Below are positions 8,509 through 16,708 of a stretch of 64,000 nt of DNA, piece by piece. This DNA is from JALORV01 sp963791235. Lineage in GTDB: Bacteria; Pseudomonadota; Gammaproteobacteria; Burkholderiales; Burkholderiaceae_F. The first letter of the stretch is position 1, and each line of letters starts with the position of its first letter. The notes under the pieces were generated by a model. That model made no database searches and was not told where the DNA came from. It saw only the letters and a program-made list of their open reading frames with translations. The position numbers and the translations under genes are program-made. The DNA lies in assembly GCA_963791235.1 (NCBI GenBank), contig CAWBRW010000009.1, forward strand, positions 167,886-231,885. The letters run 5' to 3'.

Positions 8509-8940
8509 ATGCTCATCAACGGAAGTTGTCACTGTGGGAACGTCTCCTTCAGGCTCGACTGGCAACCGGACCCAACGGAGATTCCAGCTAGAGAGTGCTC
8601 ATGCTCCTTCTGCGTGAAGCACGGCGGGGTCTGGACATCGTGTCCAACGGGTGCTCTTGTCGTAGAGATCAAGGACGAGTCACGCGTCTCGAAGTACTCC
8701 TTCGGCACGAAGACAGCCAACTTTCACGTCTGCGCGGTCTGCGGGGCGGTCCCGGTGGTCACAAGCAAGATCGACGGTCGCACCTACGCAGTTGTCAACG
8801 TCAACACGATGGAGGCCGTCGATCCAACGCTGTTGAAAAGGGCCCCTGTAACCTTCGATGGCGAAGACGAGGCCTCCCGCTTGAGACGTCGGGCGAAAGG
8901 CTGGATACCAAGTGTTCGCTTTGCCAGCGGCTACGCCTAA
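8509..8940 (+). CDS. GFA/CENP-V family protein (cassette gene)
   Basis: 143 residues. GSCHCGNVSFRL near residue 5, CSCSFCVKHGG near 30 and VCAVCGAVPVV near 74 are the expected zinc ligand groups. Differs from the shorter GFA cassettes by a longer basic C-terminus (SRLRRRAKGWIP). Its stop overlaps the next attC. Substrate unknown. Confidence 0.88.
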   Translation: MLINGSCHCGNVSFRLDWQPDPTEIPARECSCSFCVKHGGVWTSCPTGALVVEIKDESRVSKYSFGTKTANFHVCAVCGAVPVVTSKIDGRTYAVVNVNTMEAVDPTLLKRAPVTFDGEDEASRLRRRAKGWIPSVRFASGYA

Positions 8941-8998
8941 CCCCTCGTTCGAGGCGAGGCCCAATGCCGCTTATCCCGCCTCAACTCGAACGTTAGGC
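8935..8998 (+). repeat. attC site
   Basis: GCCTAAC to GTTAGGC, 64 bases, boxes CGTTCGAGGCGAGG and CCGCCTCAACTCGAA. Confidence 0.9.
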
Positions 8999-9030
8999 CT
9001 CAGATACTCCCCGAGTCATCCACCTACTCG

Positions 9031-9582
9031 ATGCATCCGCTTCCGCTGCGCACGCCTTCACTCATGCTCCGTCACTTCGTGCCGGAAGATGCGCCGGTAG
9101 TGATGAACCTCAACGATGAGGAAACAACCCGCAGGTGGCTGCCTTCTCATGTGTACTCGGATCTTTCGCAGGCCGTGGCTTCACTGGCCTATCTCATCAA
9201 GTCCTACTCATCTCCAGGCAATGCCAAGCTCGGACCCTACGTACTAGGAGTCGAGCACCGCGAGACCGCGCAGCTACTGGGTCACGTGGGGTTCAGCCCG
9301 TTGGCGGGCGAAGTCGAAGTCTCGTACGCCATTGCGGAAGGAACTCGCGGCCGTGGCTATGCCACAGAGGCTCTGGCCGAGGCTTGTATCTGGGTCGCGG
9401 GAGCCTTCGCGCTGCGCAGACTAATTGCGGTAACTGCTTCGGCCAATCTGCCATCTCGCCGTACGCTAGATCGTGTTGGGTTCATCCATTCCAGCAATGA
9501 AGTTATGCGCTTTCAAGGCATCGAGCAAAACGTAAGCCGCTATGTTTGGTTCCCTGGTGCAGAAAGTGCGTCCAGGGCCTAA
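9031..9582 (+). CDS. GNAT acetyltransferase, RimJ/RimL-like
   Basis: 183 residues. The start LRTPSLMLRHFVPEDAPVV is typical of the RimJ/RimL group that acetylates protein N-termini or small amines. EVSYAIAEGTRGRGYATEAL holds the acetyl-CoA loop (RGRGYA), and NLPSRRTLDRVGF the conserved Asn and final strand. Substrate not predictable. Confidence 0.9.
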   Translation: MHPLPLRTPSLMLRHFVPEDAPVVMNLNDEETTRRWLPSHVYSDLSQAVASLAYLIKSYSSPGNAKLGPYVLGVEHRETAQLLGHVGFSPLAGEVEVSYAIAEGTRGRGYATEALAEACIWVAGAFALRRLIAVTASANLPSRRTLDRVGFIHSSNEVMRFQGIEQNVSRYVWFPGAESASRA

Positions 9583-9654
9583 CCCGTCGTCGCCCCCGAC
9601 GTGCTTCAGCGGGCTTGGCCCGCTTCCACCCGCGGGTGAAGTCCAACGTTAGGC
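9577..9654 (+). repeat. attC site
   Basis: GCCTAAC to GTTAGGC, 78 bases, with inner stem AGCGGGCTTGGCCCGCT. Confidence 0.9.
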
Positions 9655-9681
9655 CCCACGTCTGAGGTAGCGAGGAAGCTC

Positions 9682-10083
9682 GTGAAAATATCGGCTGTCG
9701 TTCGCAATGCCAGCTCCGCCCACGAGGTCGTCGTCTCCACTGCCGGCGTCCAGCAACGCATCGCGGTGCCGGCAAAGGCTACGGGCAAGGGTTCTGCGAT
9801 AAACGGTGGAGAGTTCCTCGTGCTCGCTCTCGCGACGTGCTACTGCAACGATCTCTATCGCGAAGCCACGCGACTAGGTGTTGCCATCGAGTCCGTAGAA
9901 GTCGAGGCTACGGCAGAGTTTCCAGGAGTAGGCTTGCCTGCGACGAACATCAAATACAAGGCCAAAGTGCTCTCGTCGGCTTCGGCAGCCAAAATCACTG
10001 AGCTTCTTCGTCAAACCGATGCCGTTGCTGAAGTACACAACACCATCCGCTCAGGCGTGTCGGTGACATTGGAGAGTTTGTGA
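9682..10083 (+). CDS. OsmC family protein (cassette gene)
   Basis: 133 residues, GTG start. The OsmC/Ohr family reduces organic peroxides with a cysteine pair. GGEFLVLALATCYCNDLYREA (residues 42-62) holds the second-helix motif with the cysteines, here as C-Y-C instead of one cysteine. The first-cysteine region is unclear in this short form, so peroxidase activity is uncertain. Confidence 0.87.
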   Translation: MKISAVVRNASSAHEVVVSTAGVQQRIAVPAKATGKGSAINGGEFLVLALATCYCNDLYREATRLGVAIESVEVEATAEFPGVGLPATNIKYKAKVLSSASAAKITELLRQTDAVAEVHNTIRSGVSVTLESL

Positions 10084-10113
10084 CAACGCCTGCCTGCGTC
10101 GGCCGTACGCGCG

Positions 10114-10190
10114 GCCTAACCTCTCCATCGAGAGGCCGCTCTGCAGTTCGATCGCCAGCTTCCGGCCGCCGCTCATGTCGAACGTTAGAC
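10114..10190 (+). repeat. attC site
   Basis: GCCTAAC to GTTAGAC, 77 bases. The right half (CGCCGCTCATGTCGAACGTTAGAC) is shared almost exactly with attC 1. Confidence 0.9.
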
Positions 10191-10211
10191 CCACCCAACG
10201 AAGGAAATTCG

Positions 10212-10670
10212 ATGCGAACACTGCTGGCGACTGCACTGATGGCGCTTGCTGGTCTGTCAATCGCGGCAGATCAGCCATACGACGAAGGCGCAGACGCGAA
10301 GGCTGAAATCACCAAGGCCTTGGCCCAGGCCAAAGAGGCCAAGGTTCCGGTTCTCGTGGTCTTTGGAGCCAATTGGTGCGGTGACTGCAAAATGCTGGAT
10401 ATGGCTTTCAAGAGCGGATCGAGTGCTCCACTGATCAACAAAAGCTTCAAGGTAGTCAAAGTCAACGTGGGTCGTTTCGACCAGAACGTCGATGTCGCCG
10501 AGCGCTATGGCGTCCCCCTCAAAAGGGGAATTCCGGCTGTCGCTGTTCTGACCTCGGATGGGAACGTCACGTACTCGACGCAGACAGGCGAACTAGCAGA
10601 CGCCAGGAAGATGGGCGAAACCGGCATATACGACTTCTTAGTCAAGGTGGCGGCCACAGCCAACAAGTGA
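10212..10670 (+). CDS. Exported thioredoxin-like protein
   Basis: 152 residues. A signal peptide (MRTLLATALMALAGLSIAA) leads to the periplasm. VVFGANWCGDCKMLDMAF carries a CxxC redox pair in thioredoxin context, and GIPAVAVLTSDG is the cis-proline loop. Such proteins reduce or shuttle disulfides outside the cytoplasm. The ATG at 10212 is preceded by AAGGAAA; upstream in-frame codons would run through the attC site. Confidence 0.9.
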   Translation: MRTLLATALMALAGLSIAADQPYDEGADAKAEITKALAQAKEAKVPVLVVFGANWCGDCKMLDMAFKSGSSAPLINKSFKVVKVNVGRFDQNVDVAERYGVPLKRGIPAVAVLTSDGNVTYSTQTGELADARKMGETGIYDFLVKVAATANK

Positions 10671-10696
10671 AACGCGTCGGAGAGTGCCATGCGTCG

Positions 10697-10765
10697 GTCT
10701 AGCTCTCCCCTCGAGCGGACGTGCCCCGGCAAGCCGGGTCCTGCCGCTGACGTCAAACCTTAGAC
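10697..10765 (+). repeat. Degenerate attC site
   Basis: GTCTAGC to CTTAGAC; the right core has C in place of the first G. Inner boxes CTCGAGCGGACG and GCCGCTGACGTCAA still pair. Confidence 0.6.
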
Positions 10766-10780
10766 ATCGTTAGAGTCACC

Positions 10781-10990
10781 GTGGAAGCGATCCTGCAGTC
10801 GACGATTACCTGTCCGGAATGCGGGGCCGCCGCAGAAGAGGAAATGCCGACCGATGCGTGCGTGTTCTTCTACGAGTGCAAAGCCTGTCACAAACGACTA
10901 AGGCCCTTGGCGGGCGACTGCTGTGTGTTTTGCTCCTACGGCAGCGTTAAGTGTCCGCCAGTTCAACTTCAAAAGGGATGCTGTGCGTAG
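10781..10990 (+). CDS. Small cysteine-rich GDCCVFCSYG protein
   Basis: 69 residues, GTG start. Two CxxC pairs (CPECG, CKACH) and the motif GDCCVFCSYGSVKCPP. Proteins with the GDCCVFCSYG motif occur widely as small orphan genes and may bind zinc; none has a firm function that I know. Length fits the family. Confidence 0.8.
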   Translation: MEAILQSTITCPECGAAAEEEMPTDACVFFYECKACHKRLRPLAGDCCVFCSYGSVKCPPVQLQKGCCA

Positions 10991-11007
10991 TGGGGAGTCG
11001 TTGTGAC

Positions 11008-11097
11008 GTCTAACAGCGCAGCCCACCCGAACGCGCGCGCGAGCCATGTGCTTTGCTGAGGTTACCGGGCCCGCGCCGGTTGCTGCGAGCGTTAGGC
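11008..11097 (+). repeat. attC site
   Basis: GTCTAAC to GTTAGGC, 90 bases. Confidence 0.82.
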
Positions 11098-11150
11098 CGC
11101 ACGAGTACTAAACGGCGCTGGCCGGAACGCCCTGGGGTCGGTTCATTGCC

Positions 11151-11681
11151 ATGCAGCGAAAACTCATCGTCATCACTGGCAGTTCTGGAGTCGGCAAGTC
11201 CACGTTGGCGCAAGCACTCCAGGAGGAACTCCTTCCAGAGCATTGGATTCATTTTTCTGTCGATACGATCTTCTATTGCCTGCCACGCTCGGTGGTTCTT
11301 CGAGTAGATCACGAGAACGACTCGTCAATGGTGGACTCGAAGGCGATCGTCACCAGCGCCTACGCCTGCGCCAGGACGTTGCTTGATCTTGCACACAAGG
11401 TCATCTTTGACGCCGTCATCTTGACTGAGAAGGGAGCCCAGGACATGTTGCGTGCGTTCGACGGTTTCGATCCGCTGCTAGTGGAACTGACTTGCTCGTG
11501 GGAAGAGATTGAGAAGCGAACTCTGGCCCGAGGAGACCGGACGCTGGCAGAGGCTGAGCACGGATACAGGAACGCCCGTGGGCGCCTTGGCGCCCATCAC
11601 ACCTTTGACAGCACTAGAGCGAGCGCCGAGCAGATCGCTGCACAGCTCGCAACCATCATGCGCGTCGGCAGTGCGGCCTGA
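11151..11681 (+). CDS. P-loop kinase of the chloramphenicol phosphotransferase-like type
   Basis: 176 residues. VITGSSGVGKSTLAQAL is the Walker A motif at residues 8-24. The later part (VELTCSWEEIEKRTLARGDRTLAEAE, then HHTFDSTRASAEQIA) matches the layout of chloramphenicol 3-O-phosphotransferase-like proteins, in which RGDR is part of the lid. Whether it acts on chloramphenicol, another drug or a cell metabolite cannot be told. Resistance genes are common in cassettes, but I do not claim resistance. Confidence 0.8.
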   Translation: MQRKLIVITGSSGVGKSTLAQALQEELLPEHWIHFSVDTIFYCLPRSVVLRVDHENDSSMVDSKAIVTSAYACARTLLDLAHKVIFDAVILTEKGAQDMLRAFDGFDPLLVELTCSWEEIEKRTLARGDRTLAEAEHGYRNARGRLGAHHTFDSTRASAEQIAAQLATIMRVGSAA

Positions 11682-11736
11682 CCCCTCGCTCAAGCCGACC
11701 CTCGCCACGGCGAGCGACGCAGCTCGAACGTTGCGC
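11676..11736 (+). repeat. attC site
   Basis: GCCTGAC to GTTGCGC, 61 bases. The left core carries G in place of A at position five. Confidence 0.75.
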
Positions 11737-11784
11737 GTCGCATACGAGAGAATTGTTTAGTGAGTAAGGAGTACGGGAGGCCGC

Positions 11785-12393
11785 ATGCCAACGGATTTCT
11801 GGGAGAAACTGCTTTTGCAGTCGGTCGGTCCATTGGTGACCGCGGTGGTCGGTACGCTGATCATTGGGACATTCGTGGCCTGGATCACGAGAAAGGCTCA
11901 GGAGCGCCGCGCCGATAATCAGTTGCGGGAGGAACGAACGCGCGCCGAGTATCAACTGCGGCTCCAATTGATAGGCCAGATGACCGAAGTGGCGAGTAGC
12001 CTCTATATGGCGACGCAAAATTTCTGGCGCAAGAAGAACGTCGAGAAGGTCGGTAGCGAGGAGCTTGATCAGCACCGGAAGGAACTCGATCAGCAGTATC
12101 GAGCGTCACGGGTTCTGGGCGAGGTGATCGAGCGCCGACTGGAGGCGTACTTCTTGTCTAGTGATCCGAAAGTGCTCTGGCATGCGACCATGGATCTGCT
12201 GACGGTTCGATACTTCCACCTGATCGGGCTGACGACTGACAATCTGCTGCGGGCGAATGCTGGCGAGGAGCACACCGGTTTGAGTGTCGAGCAGTTGACA
12301 GATCAGAAGTTGGTACTGCAAACCTATCGGGAAAAGCTGATCACGAGCGCGCGAGCTGTGCTCAACGGACCCATCAGGCCCCTGGCGGGATGA
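11785..12393 (+). CDS. Membrane-anchored protein of unknown function
   Basis: 202 residues. One N-terminal transmembrane helix (VGPLVTAVVGTLIIGTFVAWI, residues 14-34) is followed by a charged, mainly helical cytoplasmic part (AQERRADNQLREERTRAEYQ) that may be a coiled coil. I recognise no family. Ribosome site GGGAGG upstream of ATG. Confidence 0.75.
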   Translation: MPTDFWEKLLLQSVGPLVTAVVGTLIIGTFVAWITRKAQERRADNQLREERTRAEYQLRLQLIGQMTEVASSLYMATQNFWRKKNVEKVGSEELDQHRKELDQQYRASRVLGEVIERRLEAYFLSSDPKVLWHATMDLLTVRYFHLIGLTTDNLLRANAGEEHTGLSVEQLTDQKLVLQTYREKLITSARAVLNGPIRPLAG

Positions 12394-12450
12394 ACCTTGC
12401 GCGTGGCGGCCGCAAGAAACGCGAAGAGCTATGGTGCGGTACGGACTTAT

Positions 12451-12532
12451 GCCCAACCGTCAGTTGCTCCGGAGCCGCAAACAGCGACGCTTCGCTCTGC
12501 TGATTGCGCCGCGGTGAACTGAGTCGGCAGGC
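12451..12532 (+). repeat. attC site, variant right core
   Basis: GCCCAAC at the left; CCGTCAGTTG pairs with TGAACTGAGTCGG. The right core reads GGCAGGC rather than GTTRRRY. Confidence 0.6.
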
Positions 12533-12562
12533 TGCGGCCACGGCGTCTACCTGGAGGATTGG

Positions 12563-13171
12563 ATGGCTAACGATCCGATGTATCACGATGGAATGCGGCA
12601 GCTTCAGGACGCCCGTGAAACGCGGGCTCTTGCCGACCGCCTGGAGCAGGTGACCGTTCGAACGGCGTTTACCGAAGAGGATCGCGCGTTCATTCAGCGT
12701 TGCCCGATGTTCTTCATCGCGACAGCTGATAACCACGGCCATCCTGACTGTTCTTATAAGGGTGGGTTGCCCGGATTCGTACGCGTGCTGGACGATCGTA
12801 CCCTTGCGATTCCTGATTACGACGGTAACGGCATGTACCGAAGTTGGGGAAACGTTCTCGTCAACCCAAACGTTGGGCTGCTGTTCCTGGACCTCGAGCA
12901 CCCAAAGCGACTCCGCGTGAACGGCAAGGCACAGGTCAGGGAAGACGACCCTTTGCGCGCCGACTTCCCTGGGTCTGTTTTCGTTGTTCGCGTCACGGCG
13001 AGCAAGATCTTTCCAAACTGCCCTCGCTACCTGCATAAGATGCAACTTGTCGAACACTCGGCGTATGCGCCACGACCGGAGTACACGCCACCCGTACCGG
13101 CGTGGAAGACGTTCGACGTCTTTCGTGATGCACTTCCGGCTCGCGACCGCGCCGGAGATCACAACGAGTGA
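12563..13171 (+). CDS. Pyridoxamine 5'-phosphate oxidase-fold flavoprotein
   Basis: 202 residues. The PPOX split-barrel signature is RAFIQRCPMFFIATADNHGHPDCSYKGG (residues 52-79), followed by IPDYDGNGMYRSWGNVLVNPNVGLLFLD. Such proteins bind FMN or F420 and act as oxidoreductases; true pdxH is not implied. A GGAGG box stands before the ATG. Confidence 0.88.
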   Translation: MANDPMYHDGMRQLQDARETRALADRLEQVTVRTAFTEEDRAFIQRCPMFFIATADNHGHPDCSYKGGLPGFVRVLDDRTLAIPDYDGNGMYRSWGNVLVNPNVGLLFLDLEHPKRLRVNGKAQVREDDPLRADFPGSVFVVRVTASKIFPNCPRYLHKMQLVEHSAYAPRPEYTPPVPAWKTFDVFRDALPARDRAGDHNE

Positions 13172-13249
13172 GCCTTAGCGTCAGTTGCAGCGGCCCCGCT
13201 CCTGCGGGCTTCGCTCGCCTACGCGGGCCGCTGAACTGAGTCGTCAGGC
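13172..13249 (+). repeat. attC site, variant right core
   Basis: GCCTTAG to GTCAGGC, 78 bases. CAGTTGCAGCGGCC pairs with GGCCGCTGAACTG with one unpaired base. Same variant as 12451-12532 and 13628-13718. Confidence 0.75.
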
Positions 13250-13633
13250 CTCTATGTCGTTGATCAAACGCGGAGTGCCGCCTTCTACACGACAGTCTTG
13301 GCCACCGAACCTCGCCTGGACGTTCCCGGAATGAGTGAGTTTCTCCTTCCCGGCGGAGCGATCCTGGGCCTCATGCCGGAAAGCGGCATACGCAAACTTC
13401 TTGGCCGAGCGCTTCCCGATCCGAGCCTCGGCCGGGGCATACCTCGAGCCGAACTCTATATTCTGGTAGGCGATCCCAACGCCTTCCATCAACGGGCACT
13501 CGCCTGCGGAGCCACAGAACTGAGCCCCTTGCGGTGCCGCGATTGGGGGCACATAGCCGCCTACGCGCTCGACCCCGACGGGCATGTCTTGGCATTTGCC
13601 GCCGTGCAGGAAAGGCGTCGCAATGTGGCCTGA
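13250..13633 (+). CDS. VOC family protein, start codon missing
   Basis: The frame reads LYVVDQTRSAAFYTTVLATEP directly from the end of the attC, which is the normal first strand and helix of a VOC domain, yet no ATG, GTG or TTG precedes it in frame after the upstream TGA. The first possible start is TTG at 13298, which would lose this strand. The rest (LPGGAILGLMPESG and YALDPDGHVLAFA) is intact. I think the 5' end was lost at cassette joining or by a sequence error. Confidence 0.7.
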   Translation, partial: LYVVDQTRSAAFYTTVLATEPRLDVPGMSEFLLPGGAILGLMPESGIRKLLGRALPDPSLGRGIPRAELYILVGDPNAFHQRALACGATELSPLRCRDWGHIAAYALDPDGHVLAFAAVQERRRNVA

Positions 13634-13718
13634 CCCGGCGCTCAATCGAACCCGCCGATACGCGGCCTCTCAGTTTCGCGCGCCGGTGGTGGCGGGCCGG
13701 TTTGCTTAGTCATCAGGC
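13628..13718 (+). repeat. attC site, variant right core
   Basis: GCCTGAC to ATCAGGC, 91 bases, inner boxes ACCCGCCGATACGCGG and CGCGCGCCGGTGGTGGCGGG. Confidence 0.65.
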
Positions 13719-13745
13719 CCCGCACAGCCACCGCCGAGGCCGCGC

Positions 13746-14258
13746 ATGCACTTCGAGATCCGCCGCGCACTACCGGGAGACGCTGTAGCCTGCGTCGAGC
13801 TGCGCGGGAGAACCCGTGAGAACGCCATCTCACCCGAGCGCCTGCGCGCCTACGGGATCACGGTCGAATCATGGGCCTCGGACATCGAGACCGACACCCT
13901 TGCTGGGCATGTCTGCTTCGCTGAGGACCAGCTGGTCGGCTACTGCTTCGGTGCGCGCCTTACCGGCGAGGTTGTCGTGCTTGCTCTGCTGCCTGAAGCC
14001 GAGCGCATGGGTCTGGGCCGCCGTTTGCTTGCGCTTGTGGTCCAGGACCTCCGGTCTGCTGGCCATAGCAGGCTCTTTCTCGGCTGCTCTCCCGATCCCG
14101 CATGTCGCTCCTACGGCTTCTACCGCCACCTCGGCTGGCAAAGTACCGCGACGTTCGATCGTGCGGGAGACGAAATACTTGAGTTGGTGGCTCCCGCGGA
14201 ACCACATGCCAATGCGCGACTTGGACGATCCCAACTCTCGCACCCCAGCGGGGCCTGA
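13746..14258 (+). CDS. GNAT family N-acetyltransferase (cassette gene)
   Basis: 170 residues. VVVLALLPEAERMGLGRRLLAL carries the acetyl-CoA loop (RMGLGRR), and SYGFYRHLGWQST the closing alpha-beta unit. Substrate unknown. The stop overlaps the last attC of the array. Confidence 0.88.
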   Translation: MHFEIRRALPGDAVACVELRGRTRENAISPERLRAYGITVESWASDIETDTLAGHVCFAEDQLVGYCFGARLTGEVVVLALLPEAERMGLGRRLLALVVQDLRSAGHSRLFLGCSPDPACRSYGFYRHLGWQSTATFDRAGDEILELVAPAEPHANARLGRSQLSHPSGA

Positions 14259-14327
14259 CCCCTCGCTTGAGGCGAGCCGCAGTGGCACGGCCACGCCGCT
14301 GCGGGGGCCTCACCTTGAACGTTGGGC
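14253..14327 (+). repeat. Last recognisable attC site
   Basis: GCCTGAC to GTTGGGC, 75 bases; CGCTTGAGGCGAGCC pairs with GGGGGCCTCACCTTGAA. Right limit of the array. Confidence 0.85.
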
Positions 14328-14376
14328 GTCATGCTCGAGAGCGCTGCGCTCGCTGCGCAGCTTCGACCTGGGATGG

Positions 14377-16356
14377 CTATTCCGAGCGAAAGCCGATGCG
14401 CGCGTGTGAGCCGTCACAAAACGGCTTGCTGCCGGAAGCGCCGCAGCGACACAGTCGCGCGGCTTGAGTTCGCAAAACCGTGCGTCCAGTACCGGAGCAG
14501 ATCTCGACATTGCCGCTCAGCTGCAGGGGGCCGTTGGAGAGCGGAAGTATCGTCAGACACCCCCCGCGTTCGGCGAGCGGATCGGAAGCGATTGTGGCAG
14601 GCTCGCCAGTGGCCGCAAATCCGGCGGCGCCATGGCTGCCGTCGCAATAGGGCTTGCGGTTCGACTTACCGCAGCGACATAGCGTCACGCGGAACTCCGC
14701 GGCCGTCGACTCGATCTGCGCATGCACGGCATAGGGACCGTTCTCGCGCACACGCACCACGTTGACGCTGGGCCCCGATTCCTGCGGTCCGCCGTCATGT
14801 CGTTCATAGGTGATCGCGCCCGATGGGCAGCTGTGCGCGATATGCACGCAGTGTTCCACGGACGTCGCTTCTGGGTGAATCCATGCGCCAGGAGTGTTTG
14901 CAAGAAAGACGTTGGGCGCTTCCAGCACGCAATGGCGCGAGTGGATGCATCGGCGACCGTCGAAACGAAGTGTGATGGCGTCGGTACGGGCGACATCCGG
15001 TGCGTCCGCCGCCTGAGTGTGTGGTAACTCTGCAGTCGACACGGCGACACCGACTGGCGTGGCCGGAACGCTGAGCTGCGCTACACGATCGACCGCCTCG
15101 CCCAAGTGCGGTTCGAAGCGCAGGTGCAGCCCTTCAAAGCGTTGTTCAAGTAGCTCGAGATCGTTGGCGACGTCAGTCAAAGGTACGACGTGCGCCAGCC
15201 GCCGCGCCGCGGCGCCGAGCTCCGCCGATCGTTCACCGAGGAGTCGGGCGGCGCAGGTCTGCACCAATGCACCGGCTGAACCCGGCAACTCGAAGTTCGG
15301 CGCCGCGGCCGCCCCGGCCCGTGTGGCATCGATCGGCAGACGAGTCGCAATGTCGGCGACCCGCCCAATCGCCGACATCAGCACGTTGCTCGAGGTGGCC
15401 AATGCAACGCGCAGCTCGCGCGGTAGCGGTGCTGGCGCAAACACTTGCGACAGGGTGCGGATCATCAACATGTAGATCGAATTGCCGAGGTCGAGCACTT
15501 GCCCGGCGAGCGGTTCGACGACGCGGACGCGGTCGCGCGTGATGCCGGTGTCGCCGAGCATCGGATTGCTGACCACCGGCCGCGCGGGTTCAAAGCCGGG
15601 CCGTGCGGCGCGCAGTTCACCCAGCTCGCTTCTGATCAGCTTGAAGCGCGCGAAGTGTGAGTCGTCACGGTGCGCTGGCGCCCCTTCTCCCTGCAGCACG
15701 ATTTCCTCGACGGCGCGGTGCGCCGAGTCAAGGTCGGAAATCTTGAACAGGCCGGGCAGGCCGAACTCCTCGACACTGACCTGCGCCTGTTCATGACCGA
15801 CGAATACGCGCTCTTCTCCAATCTGTTCGCTCAATCGCACCAGCCCCTGGAGGATCCCGTGATACAGGTGCCCCTGGCTCGGATAGTCCTGCGGTGATGG
15901 GGCGAGCATGTCAGGACGCGCTATGCGCCGGTAGTGCACTGCGTGGCCGAAGCCGGCGCCGTCGGCCAGGTCAAGTCCCTCGGGTCGCTCGATGTACATG
16001 AAGTGATCGAGGGCCGCTTCGCCAAACGGCGTGAGGGACATCAGGACATCCGCCGGAAAGTGCCCGGGTCGCACCGGGAAAGCAGGCCGCCACAGGTGCG
16101 GCGCGGCTCCGATCGACACGAGCAGGTTGTTGACGAGCGACAGGTGCAGCATTTCTTCGAGCGCGACCTGGGCAAGCGATCGACGCCAGCGCTCGATTGC
16201 CGCGAGTTCGGTCGGCGTCACAGATTCGTCCAGGCAACGCTTCAGCGTCCACTGCGCGTACAGGTACGAACACATGACCGTGTGCTCGAATTCGGCCGCC
16301 TCGCAGAGCAGATAGATCAGCTCTTCCCGGTCTTGGATGATCATTTCGTCGGACAT
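14377..16356 (-). CDS. VioB-type ferritin-like protein fused to 4Fe-4S and two CDGSH domains
   Basis: 659 residues if ATG 16356 (MSDEMIIQDREEL) is used; upstream in-frame residues are Arg-rich and unlikely coding. Residues 1-230 resemble the ferritin-like domain of VioB, the iminophenylpyruvate dimer synthase of violacein synthesis (EFEHTVMCSYLYAQW, LEEMLHLSLVNNLL with the metal-binding Glu and His). Residues 461-520 resemble the single 4Fe-4S Fer4_19 domain (CIHSRHC, CPSGAI). Two CDGSH 2Fe-2S motifs follow: CRCGKSNRKPYCDGSH near 560 and CRCGASGSKPFCDGSH near 636. The protein probably binds a di-metal centre plus three Fe-S clusters in the cytoplasm. No violacein genes are nearby. It lies opposite to the cassettes and has no attC. 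Confidence 0.88.
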   Translation of the reverse strand: MSDEMIIQDREELIYLLCEAAEFEHTVMCSYLYAQWTLKRCLDESVTPTELAAIERWRRSLAQVALEEMLHLSLVNNLLVSIGAAPHLWRPAFPVRPGHFPADVLMSLTPFGEAALDHFMYIERPEGLDLADGAGFGHAVHYRRIARPDMLAPSPQDYPSQGHLYHGILQGLVRLSEQIGEERVFVGHEQAQVSVEEFGLPGLFKISDLDSAHRAVEEIVLQGEGAPAHRDDSHFARFKLIRSELGELRAARPGFEPARPVVSNPMLGDTGITRDRVRVVEPLAGQVLDLGNSIYMLMIRTLSQVFAPAPLPRELRVALATSSNVLMSAIGRVADIATRLPIDATRAGAAAAPNFELPGSAGALVQTCAARLLGERSAELGAAARRLAHVVPLTDVANDLELLEQRFEGLHLRFEPHLGEAVDRVAQLSVPATPVGVAVSTAELPHTQAADAPDVARTDAITLRFDGRRCIHSRHCVLEAPNVFLANTPGAWIHPEATSVEHCVHIAHSCPSGAITYERHDGGPQESGPSVNVVRVRENGPYAVHAQIESTAAEFRVTLCRCGKSNRKPYCDGSHGAAGFAATGEPATIASDPLAERGGCLTILPLSNGPLQLSGNVEICSGTGRTVLRTQAARLCRCGASGSKPFCDGSHARIGFRSE

Positions 16357-16708
16357 CGCTGAAGAGCGCCTTCTGTCGGTGCCGTTGTGCCTGTGTCTGC
16401 AGCGCGACCGGAAACAACGAGGCGCCCAGCGTGCACCGCTCACCGTGCAATTTCAAGTTCTTCGAAGCTGAGGCCGCGCCAGATTGCGAGCGCAATGGCA
16501 ACGCATCGTGCCAATGCGGACGTCCGCTTCTGACTTGAAGGTCTCTGAGGAGACTCTGGCACCAGGAAATCCGCCCCGAGGAGCGATGTCCGCCACGGGC
16601 CGGAGCCGCAGCCTGCCTCTACAAGGCCTCAGGTAGGCCGCACGCCAGGTTGACGGAGGCTGCGCCGCAGGACGCTGTCCGTGGCGTGCTCCCGGCAGCG
16701 GCCGTTGG
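16357..16708. other. Intergenic stretch without recognised content
   Basis: About 350 bases between the iron-sulfur fusion and the small minus-strand gene. I see no conserved reading frame, repeat or attC. It probably holds the promoter of the fusion gene. Confidence 0.5.

Larger units (their letters stand above)
1..14327 (+). mobile_element. Integron gene-cassette array (no integrase in window)
   Basis: About twenty short genes, all on the plus strand, are each followed by an imperfect palindrome that begins with a core like GCCTAAC and ends with its complement GTTAGGC or GTTAGAC. This is the cassette layout of integrons, in which attC sites are recombined by IntI. The sites are 58 to 114 bases long and differ from each other, as in mobile or environmental arrays, not like the uniform repeats of Vibrio superintegrons. 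The array runs off the left edge of the window, so attI, Pc and intI would have to lie outside. The right limit is set by the last attC at 14253-14327, beyond which the next gene points the other way. Confidence 0.9.

Noticed and set aside
11151..11681. Calling the P-loop kinase a chloramphenicol-resistance gene
   Set aside because: The similarity is to the general fold and lid; substrate residues cannot be judged by eye.
14377..16356. Assignment of the iron-sulfur fusion to violacein synthesis
   Set aside because: Only the ferritin-like part resembles VioB, and no vioA, vioC, vioD or vioE is nearby.
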